Assembly: GCA_021927905.1 (NCBI GenBank)
Contig: BLLK01000047.1
Location: 4,030,001 to 4,094,000, forward strand
Reading direction: 5' to 3'
Length of the DNA stretch: 64,000 nucleotides
From: Chaetoceros tenuissimus
Lineage: Eukaryota > Bacillariophyta > Thalassiosirophyceae > Chaetocerotales > Chaetocerotaceae
The position numbers and the translations under genes are program-made. Positions 41,624 to 53,389 of the stretch are shown here, one piece after another; position 1 is the first letter of the stretch, and the number at the start of each line of letters is the position of its first letter. The notes beneath the pieces were generated by a model. That model did no database searches. It was not told the DNA's origin and saw nothing but the letters and a program-made list of their open reading frames with translations.

Positions 41624-44060
41624 CTACTCTTTACATTGCTTGGCTTTTGTTTTGAACACTGGAGTGCACACCTTGGGACAATTAGCGTAAAACAATCTCT
41701 TTTTACATCGAACTCTAATGATTTTGACATTGGAGGGTGAGATATGAGAATTGTAGAAGATTTACCAATAGCACTGATCCGGCACCTTGTCAACTTACTC
41801 TTTGTTCCTTCCCACAAAATCACAACTTCTTTGCTTTGAATTAACTTTGAAGCTACCCGACGTTTCGATGCATTGACAGTCAGCTCCGCAGGTAACTGGG
41901 CATCCTTCTTTGACTGTTACAACAAAATTGGTCACATGAGGTTGCATTTTGTCAAAAACTTGATATTAAGATCGAAGAAATGAAATACTTACTTTCTGGG
42001 ATTTTGCACCTATTGTCTGTATTCTTTGCAACCCATGAGCATGGCTTCTTTACATTTTTGCCAGTATTGTTAGTGAAGCTAATCTTGCCAAATGAATCTT
42101 GGCATGTATTGTCAGGCTTGGGAGGAGAATCATTGGCAACTGTTGGAGGAACTGGATCTTTGGGAGCAATACTATCACATTTCATTCCTCCATCATTACC
42201 TCCAGCATAAATGAGTATATTTGCTTTCCCAGGTGACCCAATATCAATAGAACAGACTTCAATGACGAGCTTTCCTGCACCATCCCAGTCTATTTCGTAT
42301 TTCTCACCAGATTGAAGACTAGTAATGAACTCACTACTCATATCAAAAGCTTTGTTCGCTGTCCTATGAACAAGAACACTATTTCCATACTTCGGAACAT
42401 CACGATTAGGGCCAGTCTTACGAAGGAAAGTAACGTACAAAACCTCATCGACTGTCGAAGAAGATATTCTAATATCTACATCTCCATTGCCTTTTTGGAT
42501 GGACTTGTCATTCACAGCATTGATGCCATAGAGGTCACCTTTATGAGGATGCTCAGATGGGTCGATCTCTCTGTGATAATCAGAGTACCATCTAGTAATA
42601 TTTACAGTGGATGTTAGAAGAGAATTGGTAAAGTGGAATGTTCACTCAATTTACACCAAACCTTATCGAACTTACCCGAATTGCCATGTTTTGACTCCGT
42701 TGAAGCAGAATGCTGCTCCACTTTCGTTCCATGCACCTTTGTTTCCAAGTGCACAAGTGTAATCATCGTAGTATGAACCTCCTGCTAATGTACCACTGTG
42801 AAAGCCTCCGAGGTTATGAGCGATCTCATGGAGGTGAATAAACTTGTAACTCGCATAAGTACTCATGAAATAGCTTATCCTTCCCGGCCTTTCAGCATAG
42901 GCTGCAGCACCATTGAATTCTACCTCATCTGGGCACACTATCATTGTGTAATGGCGATGTATATGCGTTGCTGCATTGGTACCATACTTTCCACATTCTT
43001 TAAAGTTCATTTTGGCAAGATTTTCTGATGTCTTTACCGTCAAGACTCCCTTAACTACATTGTCTCCCTCAGCTGGCATAATTCGTAGCTTACCATTAGA
43101 ACATTCGTCAATCATGTCGTTTAGGCTTTTCTCTTCGCCAAATATATCATTGTGTAGCTTTGCCACACTTTGCTTTGGTGCATGATTATATCCATCAACC
43201 ACTCTGATAACAAGAACATCAAATTCACCCGCGATTGTAGATGGACCACGACCAGCAATAGGATTGAAAGTTACTACTGAGTTGCTTTCAGATGCTTCCG
43301 ATAACAGAATTTGAGATGTTCTGCTATCTAAATAACGTTTAGGAAGCTTCATTGTTGTTTGACCAGAGATGAAACCAGACGTGAGGATTGGAGACGGATC
43401 ACTGTCAAATGAATAAACTTGTCCACTTTTAGCTTCGCAAAAGTATTGCTTTGGAAGTTCTTCTACACCGGGAGGTACCAATGCCTCAAGAACTGTAACG
43501 ATACATTCAAGTTTGTCCTCTTTTAGGAAAACATTGGAAAGGTCTCTTGTCTTTGGAACTGTTTTCTCTTCATTATCAAGAGCGGATAAATCATTTCCAA
43601 CTTGTTGATTGGTACTTCCGATCATTATACTCATGACTATAAGTAGCATGACGAGTGGTAATACGAATATATTCTTTCTACTGATGGTATGATGCTCTGG
43701 ATCAATTGTGTCTGGCTCTTCATCATCGGAAGCAACTAGCGCTAGATTGGAATCTTTATACTTTTGCACTTTCGTCCAACCTTTCCTGGAACTTCCAAGT
43801 GCACTTAGTTTCACCAGTTGCATGATTCTCTTGTTAGTACTAGAGTCTTCTGCTTCTTTAAACGCTCGTATTTGTTGATCATCAATCAGATCTGACATCT
43901 TACGCTTCCAGATCTTTCTCTTGATTGACTCCTTTTCTCTATTGGTGCTAGAGTTTTGAGTCTTCGCAGTTTCAATACTAGGTTCCACGTCTACCACACT
44001 CTCCAAAACTGTGACGCTTGCATCGCGTTTCTTTAAAGATGGTCTTGCACAGTTTGTCAT
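41624..44060 (-). CDS. Membrane-anchored M11 (gametolysin-type) metallopeptidase with ShK domain, copy A
   Basis: Four exons, 44060-42676, 42591-41993, 41913-41799 and 41714-41624, 729 residues. There is no N-terminal signal; instead about 130 basic/acidic residues precede a membrane helix (about 131-148, IFVLPLVMLLIVMSIMI), so it is a type II protein with the protease outside. The zinc site HEIAHNLGGFH lies near residue 410. The catalytic domain is closed by a region with YAGGNDGGMKC. Two Cys-rich modules follow: KPCSWVAKNTDNRCK with GCPVTCGADCQC, and SCDFVGRNKEVRCKKR with ANCPKVC, both ShK-like. Copy B at 50464-52873 shares every intron position. M11 enzymes digest wall glycoproteins in Chlamydomonas; the substrate here is unknown. 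Confidence 0.88.
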
Positions 44061-44976
44061 GTGGAACTTATAATCTTACCAAAAATGGTGAATGCTTGAG
44101 ATAAAATGCAATTTCTACTGTAACAAAATCTTATTTACATAAGGACGATGTAAAAGATTGATTTATCAAAAGCAAGAACTCTTCTTGATATGAGAAGGTT
44201 GGACTTCGCATCTTTATTAAAGCCCCTTCTCAAATTGAGAGCTTTTTCACGCTGATTTTCTAAAAATTTAGCCAATATTTTGTCCTTTTTAGCATAAATT
44301 CCTAACATCTTGAGAAGCCAAACCTTTTTTTAATATTTGCATGCAATAATACAACGAGACATAATCCTGCTTTCCTTGAGACATTTCAGTGTCCCGTACA
44401 ATGATTTAAAATTTCCTATATTGCATATCAATTGAAAAAATAAAGTAGATGACCCTTCTCCCTCGACTTCTCACCATGTATGATTGAGTTACTTCTTATC
44501 GTACATTCGTTTTAATTTTGCTTCAAAGGATATTGTATGCATTCTAACAATATTCGAAGGATTGCACTAATGGATAGGTTGCGGCTTTAATTTATCCGTT
44601 TTAACTTAGCTACATTGTACATTCGCAAAATATCCAGGTGTACTTAGAACTTGCTTCGCTTCATTATTACTAGCTTCATTCAGTTCCATTTGTTCTTCAC
44701 CCTTTTCATCCTCTGGATATAGCAATCTCAATGCAGTCTTGCACTGTTCGTCATGTGTAACTTAATCTTGCCAAATATGGTATCGTTTGAGAAAGAATAC
44801 AATGGCTCCTGTAACAAAATCTTATACACAAAAAGATACAAAAGGACGACATTGATATCATTTGCAAGAACACTTCTTGCGTAAAATAGTCACCTTTCTA
44901 TTCGAAAGATTGCAGTGCTGACAATGGATGATGATCCGTGTTGTACAACCTCTCTTCCAACTTTGTCCGTTTTAAC
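44061..44976. other. Intergenic region with chimeric segmental duplication
   Basis: 916 bp. It contains a copy of the tRNase Z 3' end (about 44549-44737, matching about 44898-45108) followed at once by a copy of the M11-A promoter and first codons (44738-about 44897, matching about 44044-44200). See the repeat entry. Confidence 0.8.
44549..44897 (-). repeat. Duplicated tRNase Z 3' end joined to duplicated M11 promoter
   Basis: Shared landmarks are GTTTTAACTTAGCTACATTG (44599 and 44969), CTCTGGATATAGCAA and TCAATGCAGT for the tRNase Z part. TGTAACAAAATCTTAT and GTCATGTG mark the M11 part. On the minus strand the copied promoter leads to a copied ATG (44754-44752) and a few M11-like codons, then runs straight into the tRNase Z tail out of frame. 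This looks like a tandem duplication whose middle, including a whole M11 copy, was later lost. Confidence 0.75.
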
Positions 44977-47376
44977 TTAGCTACATTGAACATTCGCAAA
45001 ATATCCAGGTTTACTTAGAACTTGCTTCGCTTCATTATTACTAGCTTCATTCAGTTCCATTTGTTCTTCATCCTTTTCATCCTCTGGATATAGCAACCTC
45101 AATGCAGTTGTCAACTTGGACGATAATGCAATAGTTGAAGGAGTGACTCTCATAAAGTCAAAAGCAAATGAAACAGGAAAAGGTAGCAAATAATCTTCTT
45201 CCCGCAATGGAGCGATACGAGGATAACGCTGACTAAAATGAGTCAATATACAATTATTTGCATCCATTCTTTTTGCAACATCAATTGCTTCCGAGACAGT
45301 AGAATGCATTTTCAAGACAGCTTCTTCTTCCATTCCATTTTCAAATGTTGCTTCATGTACGAGTAAATCAGCTCCATGACCAACACGAACTAATGCATCT
45401 GAAGGACGACAGTCTCCGCTGTATACAAGTTTTCCAAATGAAGTTCCCTCTAATACTACACCATAGGACTGATAGCAATGTGAAACAGGCACCGAGATGC
45501 ATTTAGTAATACCAAGTGCTTTTGTAAGCATACTATTGACTCCGTCATTTGGTTGCATTTCTGGTAAAGTATCTCTATTGTCAACGGGAATGTAACCACC
45601 ATAAATGGTTGGATCTACTTTGCTATATTCATCCAAAAAGCAAAGAACATTGTTGGATGCTAGCAATATGAGGCGATTGTCGTTGGAAGTGTTGGCAGTC
45701 ACTCCATTTCTCAAAAGGATAGCTGCACGTTGGGTCAATAAACGAACTATTCCAAGATGGTGGTCAGCATGTGGATGACTGATATGTACAGCTTTGATTC
45801 CAACAATTCGTTTTCGAATATGTTCTGCCAAGTCATCACCTTTATAAGTGCTACTCCATGAACGTATGAGTTGTCCCAAGGTCCCTTCTCCTACATCTAA
45901 TAGCATACCATCTAGAGATTCATTGCAAAAGTACATGCCTGTGACATTTCGATGCTTGCATGGTATTGCAGATCCAGTGCCTGTAAATATAAACGACGCT
46001 TCTTCTTCACCTTTTACAAGAGCTTGTTTCGCTTCATCTGTTTCCAAAATAGTAGTTGCTTGTTTGAGCGCACCAAATCGTTCCACTTCCGATTGAATCT
46101 CATCTCGATCCTTCTGATGGATACCATGACAAAGATCATTTCCTCGAATAGATTCAGCATCAATTCCCTGCTTCGCCAATGGAACAATGACATATTCCAT
46201 TCCTTGTCTTCCTACATGAATATTCAACTTAGTTTTTGTAGCTCTCTCTTTTTCATTTGTGGAATCAGCTGTATCAGGAATCGGGTTTGGGTATAAATTG
46301 GGTTGAAGCAAACTACGTTGCATGGCACCTAAAATAGCACTTTTAAAAGGACTCCCATCCAAATCTTCATTGATGGAACTAAACTCATTTTCTTCCATGG
46401 TATATACTGCCAAATGATGCGTATTTGTTCCAAATTCTTGCATCCAGTTATGATAGTCTTGAGAATCAAATATCGATTTTGGAGTCAAATGTATCATGAC
46501 TTCCAGTTTATCTGCATTCTTTTGACTAGCATTGTGTTGCTTGTACGCATTGAGTGATGCCAATGATTTATTTTCTACATTTCGCAATTGTTGCAATATT
46601 TCAGTGGAAGGACAATAAATCAATGCTACGGCAACACCATCACTACCTCCTTCTAGAACTTGACTAGAATCCACTGATATATTTTCACCATCCTTTTCAA
46701 ACGTGACAGATTTTCCATTCTTCAATTGACTATACAATGGTCCAGGAGGAATTCCCAACTGTTTTGCTTTCTGCACCATGAATTTCCCCGCAATGGGTGT
46801 AGTTGTAAACAAATAGGAACAAACTTGAACCTCTTGCTTTCCAAAAAAAGTCTGTTTGAAAAGTTTCATTGGTAAACTCTCGATCCCAAACAGTCCCGCA
46901 TCCGATTTGGCATCATACTCATCATCACCCGCCTTTTTCCTCTTTTTGGAATTTCTAGAATTCAAACCATGTCCAAATTTTGCCTCCCTAAAGTATTTCC
47001 CTTGATGAATCTCCAATGGAAATTTATCCCGTCTCATGAAATATCGAACACTGTGGATGAACCCTTGAGTACCATTGGGACCAATCAATCGTAATGTACC
47101 AACTATATCCTCTTTACTATTAGTTTCCGTATGAGATGCTTGAGCTGCATCTGCCGCTGTAAGAATCATACCTGGTAATCCTCCCGTTGCTTCATATCCA
47201 ATATGTGTGAGACATATTTGATTGACACTTCGGACTCGTTCGGTGGATTCGAGAAAGGATCTTTGACAACCGCTGCCGCAGTTGATGAGTGTTCGATGAC
47301 CGTTGGGTGAACAGAGGAGGATGGAGGGTGTACTGTCTAGTGTATGTGTTGTTAATATCTTGACCGATGCTGTCAT
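44977..47376 (-). CDS. ELAC2: tRNase Z, long form (ELAC2 type)
   Basis: Single exon, 799 residues from MTASVKIL at 47376; the upstream in-frame extension is membrane-like and in the promoter, so I did not use it. It cuts the 3' trailer from tRNA precursors. The N-terminal half is the inactive beta-lactamase fold (LLCSPNGHRTLINCGSG, LTHIGYEATGGLPGM). The C-terminal half is active, with FTGTGSAIPCKHRNVTG, the HxHxDH site SHPHADHHLGI near 532, YSGDCRPSD, LVHEATF and LTHFSQRYPR. No clear mitochondrial presequence is seen. It shares a 281-bp bidirectional promoter with ALG7. Confidence 0.94.
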   Translation of the reverse strand: MTASVKILTTHTLDSTPSILLCSPNGHRTLINCGSGCQRSFLESTERVRSVNQICLTHIGYEATGGLPGMILTAADAAQASHTETNSKEDIVGTLRLIGPNGTQGFIHSVRYFMRRDKFPLEIHQGKYFREAKFGHGLNSRNSKKRKKAGDDEYDAKSDAGLFGIESLPMKLFKQTFFGKQEVQVCSYLFTTTPIAGKFMVQKAKQLGIPPGPLYSQLKNGKSVTFEKDGENISVDSSQVLEGGSDGVAVALIYCPSTEILQQLRNVENKSLASLNAYKQHNASQKNADKLEVMIHLTPKSIFDSQDYHNWMQEFGTNTHHLAVYTMEENEFSSINEDLDGSPFKSAILGAMQRSLLQPNLYPNPIPDTADSTNEKERATKTKLNIHVGRQGMEYVIVPLAKQGIDAESIRGNDLCHGIHQKDRDEIQSEVERFGALKQATTILETDEAKQALVKGEEEASFIFTGTGSAIPCKHRNVTGMYFCNESLDGMLLDVGEGTLGQLIRSWSSTYKGDDLAEHIRKRIVGIKAVHISHPHADHHLGIVRLLTQRAAILLRNGVTANTSNDNRLILLASNNVLCFLDEYSKVDPTIYGGYIPVDNRDTLPEMQPNDGVNSMLTKALGITKCISVPVSHCYQSYGVVLEGTSFGKLVYSGDCRPSDALVRVGHGADLLVHEATFENGMEEEAVLKMHSTVSEAIDVAKRMDANNCILTHFSQRYPRIAPLREEDYLLPFPVSFAFDFMRVTPSTIALSSKLTTALRLLYPEDEKDEEQMELNEASNNEAKQVLSKPGYFANVQCS

Positions 47377-47657
47377 CTTGCTGCTGAAATATATTAATAG
47401 AGCAAGGAGTAGAAGAAGTGAATTAGATGATGTGGGAAGTGGGAAAGAAAAGAAAGAAAAAATGAAGGGCTCTGGCATTTGGCTAGAAAATATCTTTACA
47501 TATCTCTTGTGGCTAGAAAACGCCTTGTGTGTGCGAGATTGAAGATGTGACAATGACGCACGTACGATGACCTATGAAAAGGAAAACTGTAGCTTTTTCT
47601 AATTACATACGAGTAAATATTAGCATCTAGTGATCTAATACTCATATATTCAACAAG

Positions 47658-49124
47658 ATGAAAGTAAAACAGATACTATTGACATCTATACCCCTCTTAC
47701 CAGCATCAATCCTGCTAACTCAAACATTGATTCCACAGAATCCATGTGAGACTCTGTATCAATGGATATCCTCTTGCATCACTCAAAGATTTAAGTTGGG
47801 CCAAGGATACAATTATGAAGGTCAAGAGATGAATGATGATACTAATAGTAGTACACAAGAAATTTCAAATCAGTTATTGGCTTATTTGGTGATTAGTGTC
47901 ATTGGTTATACTGCTACCGATCGATTGATACCAGTCATCAAGGTAAATATTAGTACTCTAAAAACGTGGCAACAAGAATCTTTTTTAATTTCTCACATTT
48001 CATAGAATTACACACTCCGCAAAGGAATATCGGGTAAAGATTTAGGAAAACGTGGTACCAAACTAGAAGAGAAATCTATACCCGAAGCACTGGGAATAGT
48101 ACCAGGTGCCATCTTTTTAATTTGTTTAACGCTTGCTTTGGTAGGATTTGCAACTTCGCATCCGAAAAAATTGTTGGATTTGAATTCGGCATTGTTGTCA
48201 GTTTGTTTTATGCTCTTTTTAGGGTTTACCGATGATGTACTCGATTGGCCATGGAGGTATAAACTTATCTTACCGACGGTTGCTTCGTTGCCATTGTTGT
48301 GTTGTTACAATGGTTCCACGAGTATAGTCGTTCCGATACAAGTTCGGCCTTTGTTGATGCAACATGATGCTTTGACGACTTTGGGAAAGATTTTGTGTTT
48401 CTTCATTGTGGTGGATGAAAATGCCAATGGAAGTATTGTGAATTTGGGTTTGTGGTACTTTTTGTATATGGGAATGTTGGCTGTATTTTGTACCAATGCC
48501 ATCAACATTTATGCAGGTATCAATGGATTGGAAGTAGGTCAATCGTTCGTGATTGCAAGTGCAGTGTTGTTTCACAACTTGTTGGAATTGCATTCGGATA
48601 GTGGAGAGAATCACTTGTTTAGTGCCATGATTATGACAAGTTTTATTGGATGTAGTCTTGGTTTATTGAAACATAATTGGTATCCTGCTCAAGTATTTGT
48701 AGGGGATACCTATTGTTACTTTGCCGGTATGGTGTTTGGTGTAGTGGGGATCTTGGGACATTTCAGTAAAACACTCTTGCTGTTTTTCATTCCTCAAGTG
48801 CTCAACTTTTTATATAGTATTCCGCAATTGTTCAAGATTGTACCTTGTCCAAGACATAGATTGCCAAAGTTCAATGCCGAGACTGGATTGATGCAACCAT
48901 CGACTTTTGAATGTAAAGCTCATGAATACAAATGGCTCAAGTGGGGCAAGAATAAAAATGCTACTCAAGTTGCAAACATGACGGTGGTCAACTTGACATT
49001 GCAAATATTGGGACCCATGAGTGAAGAACGACTTTGTGTAGTTTTATTGGCTTTTCAAGTCCTTTCTTGCGCATTTGGACTACTTGTGCGGTATTACATT
49101 GCCCAGTTCTTTTTTGATAAGTAA
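47658..49124 (+). CDS. ALG7: UDP-GlcNAc:dolichyl-phosphate GlcNAc-1-phosphotransferase (ALG7/DPAGT1)
   Basis: Two exons, 47658-47942 and 48006-49124 (63-bp intron), 467 residues. It performs the first step of N-glycan precursor synthesis on the cytosolic ER face. Multiple membrane helices are seen. The catalytic landmarks are the loop [21 protein letters not shown] (split by family alignment as GKDLGKRG and IPEALGI), [15 protein letters not shown] with the Asp pair, [19 protein letters not shown], and [12 protein letters not shown], followed by [10 protein letters not shown]. Length is normal for the family, the target of tunicamycin. Confidence 0.95.
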
Positions 49125-49407
49125 AGTTATGAAGCATATAATACGTAGATATTCTATCTTTAATTTTTGGTTTAAATTCTACGGCTTTGTATGCATTGTT
49201 TCTAGAATTCCATGTCCGCCAAGCAAGTCAGTAACTTTCATTTTTGTTGCGGCACAAAGTATTTGCTCCGGTTGAAAAGCTACGCCATAAGATCTCCACG
49301 TTGCCTTAGAGCCAGATATATGTTTTCATATTTCAATCATTTACTTCATTCTTTGATTTCTAAATTTTCTTGTTCTTTGATAAAATATTTCTTTTTTGTT
49401 TTCCAAT

Positions 49408-49728
49408 TTATTGTTCAGTAGATACATCCTGTGGTTCCGGCTCACCATCTGTTACTGCCGAACTAGATGACCCATCACCTTCAGTCTTTGAAGGAGCTTT
49501 GAATACCATCGTCATGTCATCATACTGCTTCACCATTGTCGTCGATTGATCTGTTTCTATTGAAATACTAACGGAAGAATTTGATTCAAAGCCTTGCAGT
49601 TGCGATGCGAGTCTAATCATTGATGTGTAATGTGCAGCTGTGTCGGGGTTGATGTCTCCTTTCTTTTTGAGGCAGAGGCCATTCGGGTCTGCTACTAATA
49701 CCGCAGCTTTATTTGTTGATGAGTCCAT
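49408..49728 (-). CDS. LAMTOR5/HBXIP-like Ragulator subunit
   Basis: Single exon, 106 residues. Aligned by eye to LAMTOR5: AAVLVADPNGLCLKKKGDI matches the VLCTDSQGLNLGCRG strand-turn-strand. The helix INPDTAAHYTSMIRLASQL matches LSDEHAGVISVLAQQAAKL. IETDQSTTMVKQYDDMTMVF matches ESDNGNIMIQKHDGITVAV, split as IETDQS and VKQYDDMTMVF. It is a roadblock-like fold. In animals it is part of the lysosomal complex that brings mTORC1 to Rag GTPases. The acidic C-terminal tail (about 25 residues) is extra. Confidence 0.68.
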   Translation of the reverse strand: MDSSTNKAAVLVADPNGLCLKKKGDINPDTAAHYTSMIRLASQLQGFESNSSVSISIETDQSTTMVKQYDDMTMVFKAPSKTEGDGSSSSAVTDGEPEPQDVSTEQ

Positions 49729-50463
49729 GATTATAAAAATATATTTGCTCTTTCAGTAAGAAATGGAAGTGATGGAGAGACAAGTACTTCTGTGCTATCA
49801 ATACTCTTGCTTGTTGTGTGTTGTGGAAAGCGAGCGCGTTCACTTTTCACTTTTTCAATGCCCTACTTATAGGATACCTACATAGTCCTACCTCAAAAGA
49901 GCCATTCCCGTAAAGCATTTGAAAGAACCTTGATTTCTTCATTAGTTAGCGATAGGAGCTTTCAAATAAAATATAATAGATCACTTACTGCTCTTATTCA
50001 GAGTAGTGCTTACTTTGGTAATGGTAAATCTATCTCTAAAGTTGGTAGCGTGAATGAATGGCTTCTCGACTTCGTCTTCTTTTTCCTTTAAGTATTCTCA
50101 CAATCCTCAATCATGAGAAGCCTGTAATCACTTTGAGAAGATTAAAATCCTATAAGCATGATTGAAATCATACGAAAAAAAAAAGTTGGAGCTCTTGAGA
50201 TGCGAAGGTGAAATTATAATTCTAGATGTTTTGATGTCATGAGAGACTATTTGATCACGAGCATTGGAGATTTGTAAAGTTGGAAATATCAAAAAAGCTC
50301 TCGAGATGAGAAGACTAGGCTCATGAGCTTCCTTGCAAGTTAAGTGTTCTTCATTGTGAGAGCTTGTTTACAGACTCATGTACTATATCCTTCGTATACA
50401 CATTTTAACCATAACTCAATACCACACCTTTATCATTATCCAGTGTCTCTTCTATATCAAAAC
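49729..50463. other. Divergent intergenic region upstream of M11 copy B
   Basis: 735 bp. It contains two related segments, AGCTCTTGAGATGCGAAG near 50190 and AGCTCTCGAGATGAGAAG near 50296, echoing sequences upstream of M11 copy A near 44190. These may be shared promoter elements of the paralogs. Nothing else recognised. Confidence 0.45.
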
Positions 50464-52873
50464 ATGAATTCCATCAACAACAGAGAGAAATGCGCATCAT
50501 TAAAGAAACGTGATACAGGGTTACCATGCAATGATGAGCATGAATCTATGGCTTCATCCAAAACTACTAGCGCTGCTGAAAAAAACGCAAAAAGAAAGCT
50601 CAAGCGCAAGACTTCTGACTTTCTTGTAGACGAGGAATTGACAAATGAATATGTGTCTACCGATTTGATCTCTCGCTCACCACCAAAAGTAAGTCGAATT
50701 GGGCGTATGAGGAGAGATTGGGTCAAAGTAGCAAAGTACAAAGATTCCAATTTGGATCTAATTAGTTCAGATGAAGAGATGGTAGAACTCGATGATCATG
50801 CTTCTTACATGCAGAGGATCTTGCTTCTATCAATGTCCGTGCTTCTAATTGTCATGAGTTCATTTGTATACAACCATTCTAGAGGCTTTGGAAAACACAA
50901 GCAAGGGAGTGTACAGGATGCTATGAGCCCTGATTCCAAAACTTCTGAAAGAGATTTGTCCTATGTGGTTCTTGAAGAAGATTTAATTGAATGTACAGCT
51001 ATCGAAATGGAAGCTTTAGTACCTCCTGGGGCTACGGACCTCGATCCAATTCTACTTTGCGAATTCGAAGATGGAGAGGTATATTCATTTGATGTTGATC
51101 CATCTCCAATCTTCCAATCAGACTTTGTTCTAGGCCAAACAATGATTGTTTTACCTGAGACATTGGTAGACAAAGATAAATCTCAGCTTCTCATATCAAA
51201 AGCTATGGATCTACAGATGGTGTATACTTACAATCCGAACGAAAATGAAAGTGTTAGACGCAGCCTATCCATTGTTGAGGGTAAATATGATGTCCTTGTG
51301 ATAAGAATGGTCGATAAATTTAGCAACGCTCCTAAGCAAAACGAAGCAAAGCTACTCAGTGATATATTTGGTGGCGAGAAAAGTGTTGGGAAACAGCTTA
51401 ATGAATGCTCAAATAGCAAACTGCAAATCATACCAGCAGAAGGAGATAATGTCGTCAACGGTATATTGACAATTGAAGCATCTATTAACCTTGCTGGCAC
51501 AAACTTTAGAGAATGTGGAAATTATGCAATGACGGCAGCGAAGAATATAGAACGTCATTACACCATGATAGTGTGTCCAGATGAGGTAGACTTCAATGGT
51601 GCTGCAGCCTATGCTGAAAGGCCGGGAAAGATCAGTTATTATAAAAGCTCTTATGCAAGTTATAAGTTTGTTCACCTTCATGAGATGGCTCACAACCTTG
51701 GAGGCTTCCACAGTGGAACATTATTAGGAGGTTCATACGATGATTACACTTGTGCGCTAGGAAACAAAGGTGCATGGAACGAAAGTGGAGCAGCATTCTG
51801 CTTCAACGGAGTGAAGACATGGCAGTTCGGGTAAGTTCGATAAGGTTTGGTGTAAATTGAGTGCACATTTTCCTCTATTCTAATATCTATCGTAAATATT
51901 TCTAGATGGTACTCTGATTATCATAGAGAGATCGATCCATCTGAGCATCCTCATAAAGGTGACCTCTATGGAATTAACGCCGCGATTGATAACGCTATCC
52001 AAAAAGGCAATGGAGATGTAGATATAAGAATATCTTCTGCGAAAGTCGATGAGGTTTTGTACGTTACTTTCCTTCGTAAGACTGGTCCTAATCGCGACGT
52101 TCCAAAGTATGGAAACAGTGTTCTTGTGCGCAGGACATTGAGCAAAGCTTTTGATATGAGTAGTGAGTTCATTACTAGTCTTCAATCTGGTGAGAAATAC
52201 GAAAGAGACTGGCATGGTTCGGAGAAGCTCATCATTGAAGTATGCTCTATTGATGTTGGGCCACCTGGTAGAGCAAATATTCTCATTTATGCTGGAGATA
52301 ATGATGGAGGAATGAGATGTGATAATAATGATCAGCTTGATCCAGTCCCACCACCAACAAGTAATGATCAAGTTTCCGAAATAAAGTGTCAGGATACTGT
52401 AGGGAAGATTAAGTTCGCAAACAAGTCTGGTAAAGTTCTACAAAAGCCATGCACATGGGCTGCAGTAAAAGCAAATCAAAGGTGCAAATTTGCAGAAAGT
52501 AAGTACAGATAGTATTGTATTCTTTTATTATCTCGAGACAGGCGACCTTATTTCTAAACTGCATTTTCTTAGTTGCAGCCGGGTGCCCAGTTACCTGTGG
52601 AGCTGACTGTCAATGCATTCAAACTTTAGAAAGTTTCAAGGTAAATGCAATGCAAAGAACATGTCATTTTGTGGAAAAGAATAAGAGGTGAGTGCCTACT
52701 ACAGATCATATCATTTACCAAAAATCTACTACTATTATTCTTTCAGTCGTAAATACACTTGATGCTCAACCTGTTTCGAAAATAATAGTCTCCGTTGCAA
52801 GAAAAGAGTATTTTATGCAAATTGTCCAAAAACTTGTACTCCAATGTTTCAGACAAAGACAATCAGCTGCTAA
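50464..52873 (+). CDS. Membrane-anchored M11 metallopeptidase with ShK domain, copy B
   Basis: Four exons, 50464-51830, 51906-52498, 52573-52687 and 52789-52873, 719 residues. I chose the ATG at 50464 because it aligns with the start of copy A; the 40 residues upstream look untranslated. Layout as in copy A: cytosolic basic part with the shared motif WVKVAKYKDSNLDLISSDEE, membrane helix near 120-138 (ILLLSMSVLLIVMSSFVY), zinc site HEMAHNLGGFH near 408, then two Cys-rich modules ending CKKRVFYANCPKTC. Exon 3 is 115 nt in both paralogs and all intron phases match. It is the inverted partner of copy A. Confidence 0.88.
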
Positions 52874-53389
52874 GTACTATGCTTGGCTACAAAGATACTC
52901 CCAAATCATCATTCCAGTGGTTTACTTCAAAAATGACAGAATCGTTTTGATCAGAAAATTGAAAAATAAATTGGATTTCCACTTCCGTTCTGTGGCTATC
53001 ACCACAGCTGACACGGGACATAATGTCATAAATAGCCTACCATTACCTTTCTTTCGGACATTTTTCTCTCAATTGAAACGCATTCTTTTCAACGGATATG
53101 ATAGTTCCTAATTAACTGATGAGTTACAACAATGAAAAACAATAGAGTGGTGAAATAATAAAAGCAATATGAATTTTGCTCTATAAATTATAATCTTGGC
53201 TTGTCTAGGTACACCTGCTAGTTCTCCTTCTCGACAATCTAAAATCGAGAGAATCCTTCTTTCTGACATTGTAGTTTTATACAGTTGCCAATTGAGCAAA
53301 GCCTATTGAATATACCAACATTTGCTCAAAAAGGAGCAGCTGACAAAAGTATTCATTTTTTCTTGATTGGCATTTGCTCTTTCATCCTC
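52874..53389. other. Convergent intergenic spacer
   Basis: 516 bp between the 3' ends of M11 copy B and the small minus-strand gene. No supported gene. Confidence 0.45.

Noticed and set aside
47377-47553. Longer N-terminus for tRNase Z
   Set aside because: It would add a membrane-like stretch inside the short bidirectional promoter; the start at 47376 aligns with the beginning of the beta-lactamase fold.
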